Source: Rhizopus arrhizus (taxonomy: Eukaryota > Mucoromycota > Mucoromycetes > Mucorales > Rhizopodaceae). From it: a stretch of DNA of 64,000 nt. Under the pieces are notes generated by a model. The model was not told where the DNA came from. It saw nothing but the letters and a program-made list of their open reading frames with translations, and did no database searches. The DNA is taken from NCBI GenBank assembly GCA_024220505.1, contig JAKZZE010000004.1, forward strand, positions 434,001 to 498,000, in the 5' to 3' direction. Shown piece after piece: positions 61,811 to 64,000 of the stretch; positions within the stretch are counted from its first letter, which is position 1; the number at the start of each line of letters is the position of its first letter. The position numbers and the translations under genes are program-made.

Positions 61811-64000
61811 AATTTTTTGTTTTGCAAAAGAAGAGGAGGAAGAAGAAGGGGGAAAATTTATGCTTCAACGCGAGCTCATGTTTGAGAAAACGACATACTG
61901 AGAGGGAAGAACTCAGTTTTAATTTTTATCCAATTATTTTTAAACACAAAATAACTAAAATAATTTAAGCCTGGATTGTTAAAACTTGGCTTTTAACAAA
62001 GAAGCCTACCTTAAATATTTCTTTTAGTCTTATAGGATGCTTTACATAGAAGTTATTTCCATAGATACTGGTAGCTAGTAACCTTTTTCCTTCTTTTGTA
62101 ACTATTCTTATACGAAAATATGATTAACGACACGTCAATGCTAAACGTTGTTTTAAAAAGATATTGGTCAGTTGGGTGACTTCATGTAGATAGCTATACC
62201 TTATGGTCATTGATCGGGAACACAATTTGGACTACAAGCTGATATTTTAGGATAAATACATAAACATGGACAACTCAGCCATGACTTTTATTGAATTCCA
62301 TAGCGAGAAAGTTATATACGGATGCATGTACTCTACGGTACATATGTCCTCTCGAGGTCATTTATCAAAACAAAAGAGAAATCATGATTCCAAAAATATA
62401 TACATATATATACATATATATATTTGGACAGAAAGGAATCAAATAGCATTGCTGTATCAATGTATATTAATAATTCACTTTTAAAGACTTGTTTACAACG
62501 TTAAGTATGGCCTATTTTAGTATGAAGATGAAGCCAAAGCATGCACCACAACGCAATTAAACTTTATTCATCGTTGTATTTAAAGTGAAAATATAGATCA
62601 AAAATAGACTTGTGAAGCTATCCATGTTTACTCATACCACGGATTAAATTATTTAAGAACAACAAGACAATTTTCCATTTGAAAGAGTAAATCAATTTGT
62701 TTTGAAATGTTTTTAGCAGGTCTATTGCCTTATTCAATATTAAGACTCAACAATTGCAAAATAGGCAGAAGGGAAATAAAGAAATAAAGAAGCTATTTTT
62801 ATGTCAAGGGCAGAAAGAATATGCAATTTATGAGTGGTGATTTTCGAAGATTGAATTAAGAAAATGTTAATTTTAAAAGAAAGTAGAGCTAATTAAATCA
62901 AGTAAACAAAAAGTGCAGTCAATATCAATCTATTTGTTTCTTAATGGTAAAACTTACTACAGCTTGTTGAAATATTTTGAATAATTTAACACCAAAAGCA
63001 ACAAACATAAGATGGAATAAAAAATTGAAGGACCCAATGATTTTACTGTGAAGGAATTTTATTAATTCCTATTCCCTTCTTCTGTATAAATACTTAAATA
63101 TTCTGTGAACTTGGCCTTTGTTGATATGTATATGATTGGTTTTATCATTCAATTCCCAAATAAACAGTTCGACTCAAGACATCTACAGCAAGTATATAGT
63201 AAAAGAGATGATTTCTACTTAAAATAAACATAGATGTTTAAAAAGAGTCGACAGTTTAAAATTACTTATTCTTTTCCACGATCACCTTATGGAGATCAAA
63301 ACATGAGAACAAACTTATTTATGCTTAAGCTCTAAAAGAAATAGAATAAATTGTTTTTAATTAATAGCGAAATGTGCCACTAAAATTCAAACACCTTTTA
63401 TTCAATTTTATTAAATCGTGAAATTTCGAGAGCATCATTGAACAATACTTCAAATAAATAAGGACTTGTTGACGTTATATAATTTGAAAAAAAAAAGACC
63501 TTGTGGCTAAAAGGAGACAATAAGCACTGAGACCTCATCCGATTGTTACCTTAAACACAGTAAAAGATAAACCAGGCTGCGGCTAACATAAAGTATGAAG
63601 CGAATAAGCAATGATTTCTGCTTTGGTCATATCTCCCAAATGTCGAAAACGCAGATGTATCTTTTGGAAAAGTTATAAGAAAAGTCACTGGAAATTGTTC
63701 TTAAACAAACTAAAATATATTCTCACATCAAATGTCAATTTAAACATCTTCTAGAAATAAAAAAACATCAAACTAAACTTTTTCATCTTCCTTGCCGTTT
63801 AGGTTGAGGCATTTAAGACCTCCACATTTTTATCTTCCGTCAGACTAATGTAGTGTTCACATCACGAAAAGGCTGTATAGTTTCTCATATTCTAAGACAA
63901 CCAAAGGAATTTGAGAAGGCCTGAATAGTATGCTTAAAGGTTTAGAGATTCAAAAGAAAAGCAGAAAAAGCATAATAACATGAAACCAGCTTTTTTTATT
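61811..64000. other. AT-rich intergenic region, no gene supported
   Basis: I found no frame with family resemblance and no repeat matching the rest of the window. A short (ATATAC)n-type run lies at 62397-62425. TGTATAAATACTTAAATATT at ~63082 and CAAATAAACAG at ~63157 look like a TATA and poly(A) pair and could belong to a solo LTR, but I cannot define ends. The pyrimidine-rich 61815-61860 (minus strand) is the ERD2 promoter side. Confidence 0.4.

Overview
The window looks like nuclear DNA of a Mucoromycota fungus, most probably Mucorales. It is AT-rich, its introns are short (about 40-70 nt, GT...AG), and it carries a velvet factor, a Cdc25-type Ras exchange factor with SH3 and WW modules, an OPT transporter, a PKA regulatory subunit and an ERD2 receptor. 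The retroelements are Ty3/Gypsy elements and LINEs with paired EN/RT reading frames. No rRNA, tRNA or CRISPR was recognised.

The window has two halves. Positions 1-44,000 are a retrotransposon graveyard with small gene islands. At 1-7,880 three Ty3/Gypsy elements are stacked inside one another. At 8,000-35,600 a duplicated segment occurs three times (units A, B, C). Each unit carries a secreted cysteine-rich protein gene (8513-9046 minus, 17868-18383 plus, 33756-34268 minus), tandem promoter repeats and shared flanks. The units are broken up by two nearly full-length LINEs in opposite orientation (about 11,180-16,865 minus and 27,186-32,876 plus), by pieces of other LINEs, and by three further copies of the ~424 bp LTR of the first Gypsy element. 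A two-gene host island (PMP3-like and a DDT-domain chromatin protein) lies at 22,255-23,730. A further LINE (about 35,700-41,004) contains a nested solo LTR and a nested second LINE, both with clear target-site duplications. A broken gene of an uncharacterised family follows at 41,071-42,276.

Positions 44,600-61,810 are a compact gene block: RasGEF (one-base frameshift), velvet factor, KAT14/ATAC2-like acetyltransferase, OPT oligopeptide transporter, bZIP factor (minus), aldehyde dehydrogenase (minus), a Lys/Gly-rich secreted repeat protein, PKA regulatory subunit (minus) and ERD2 (minus). Exon structures were worked out by eye from splice sites, reading frame and family resemblance. Apart from the RasGEF, every host gene for which I propose introns sums to a whole number of codons. 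The last 2.2 kb hold no gene I can support.

The most interesting items are: (1) the cysteine-rich secreted family, whose C-terminal six-cysteine block has the spacing of squash-inhibitor knottins while its middle part varies between copies; and (2) the 26,309-35,574 segment, where two LTRs carry the two outer flanks (same 5-bp ATTTC duplication) of one insertion but host DNA lies between them. That is a circular permutation, expected from a circle re-integrating or a tandem duplication through LTRs. The Ras-cAMP-PKA components in the gene block (RasGEF, PKA-R) are neighbours but not demonstrably co-regulated.
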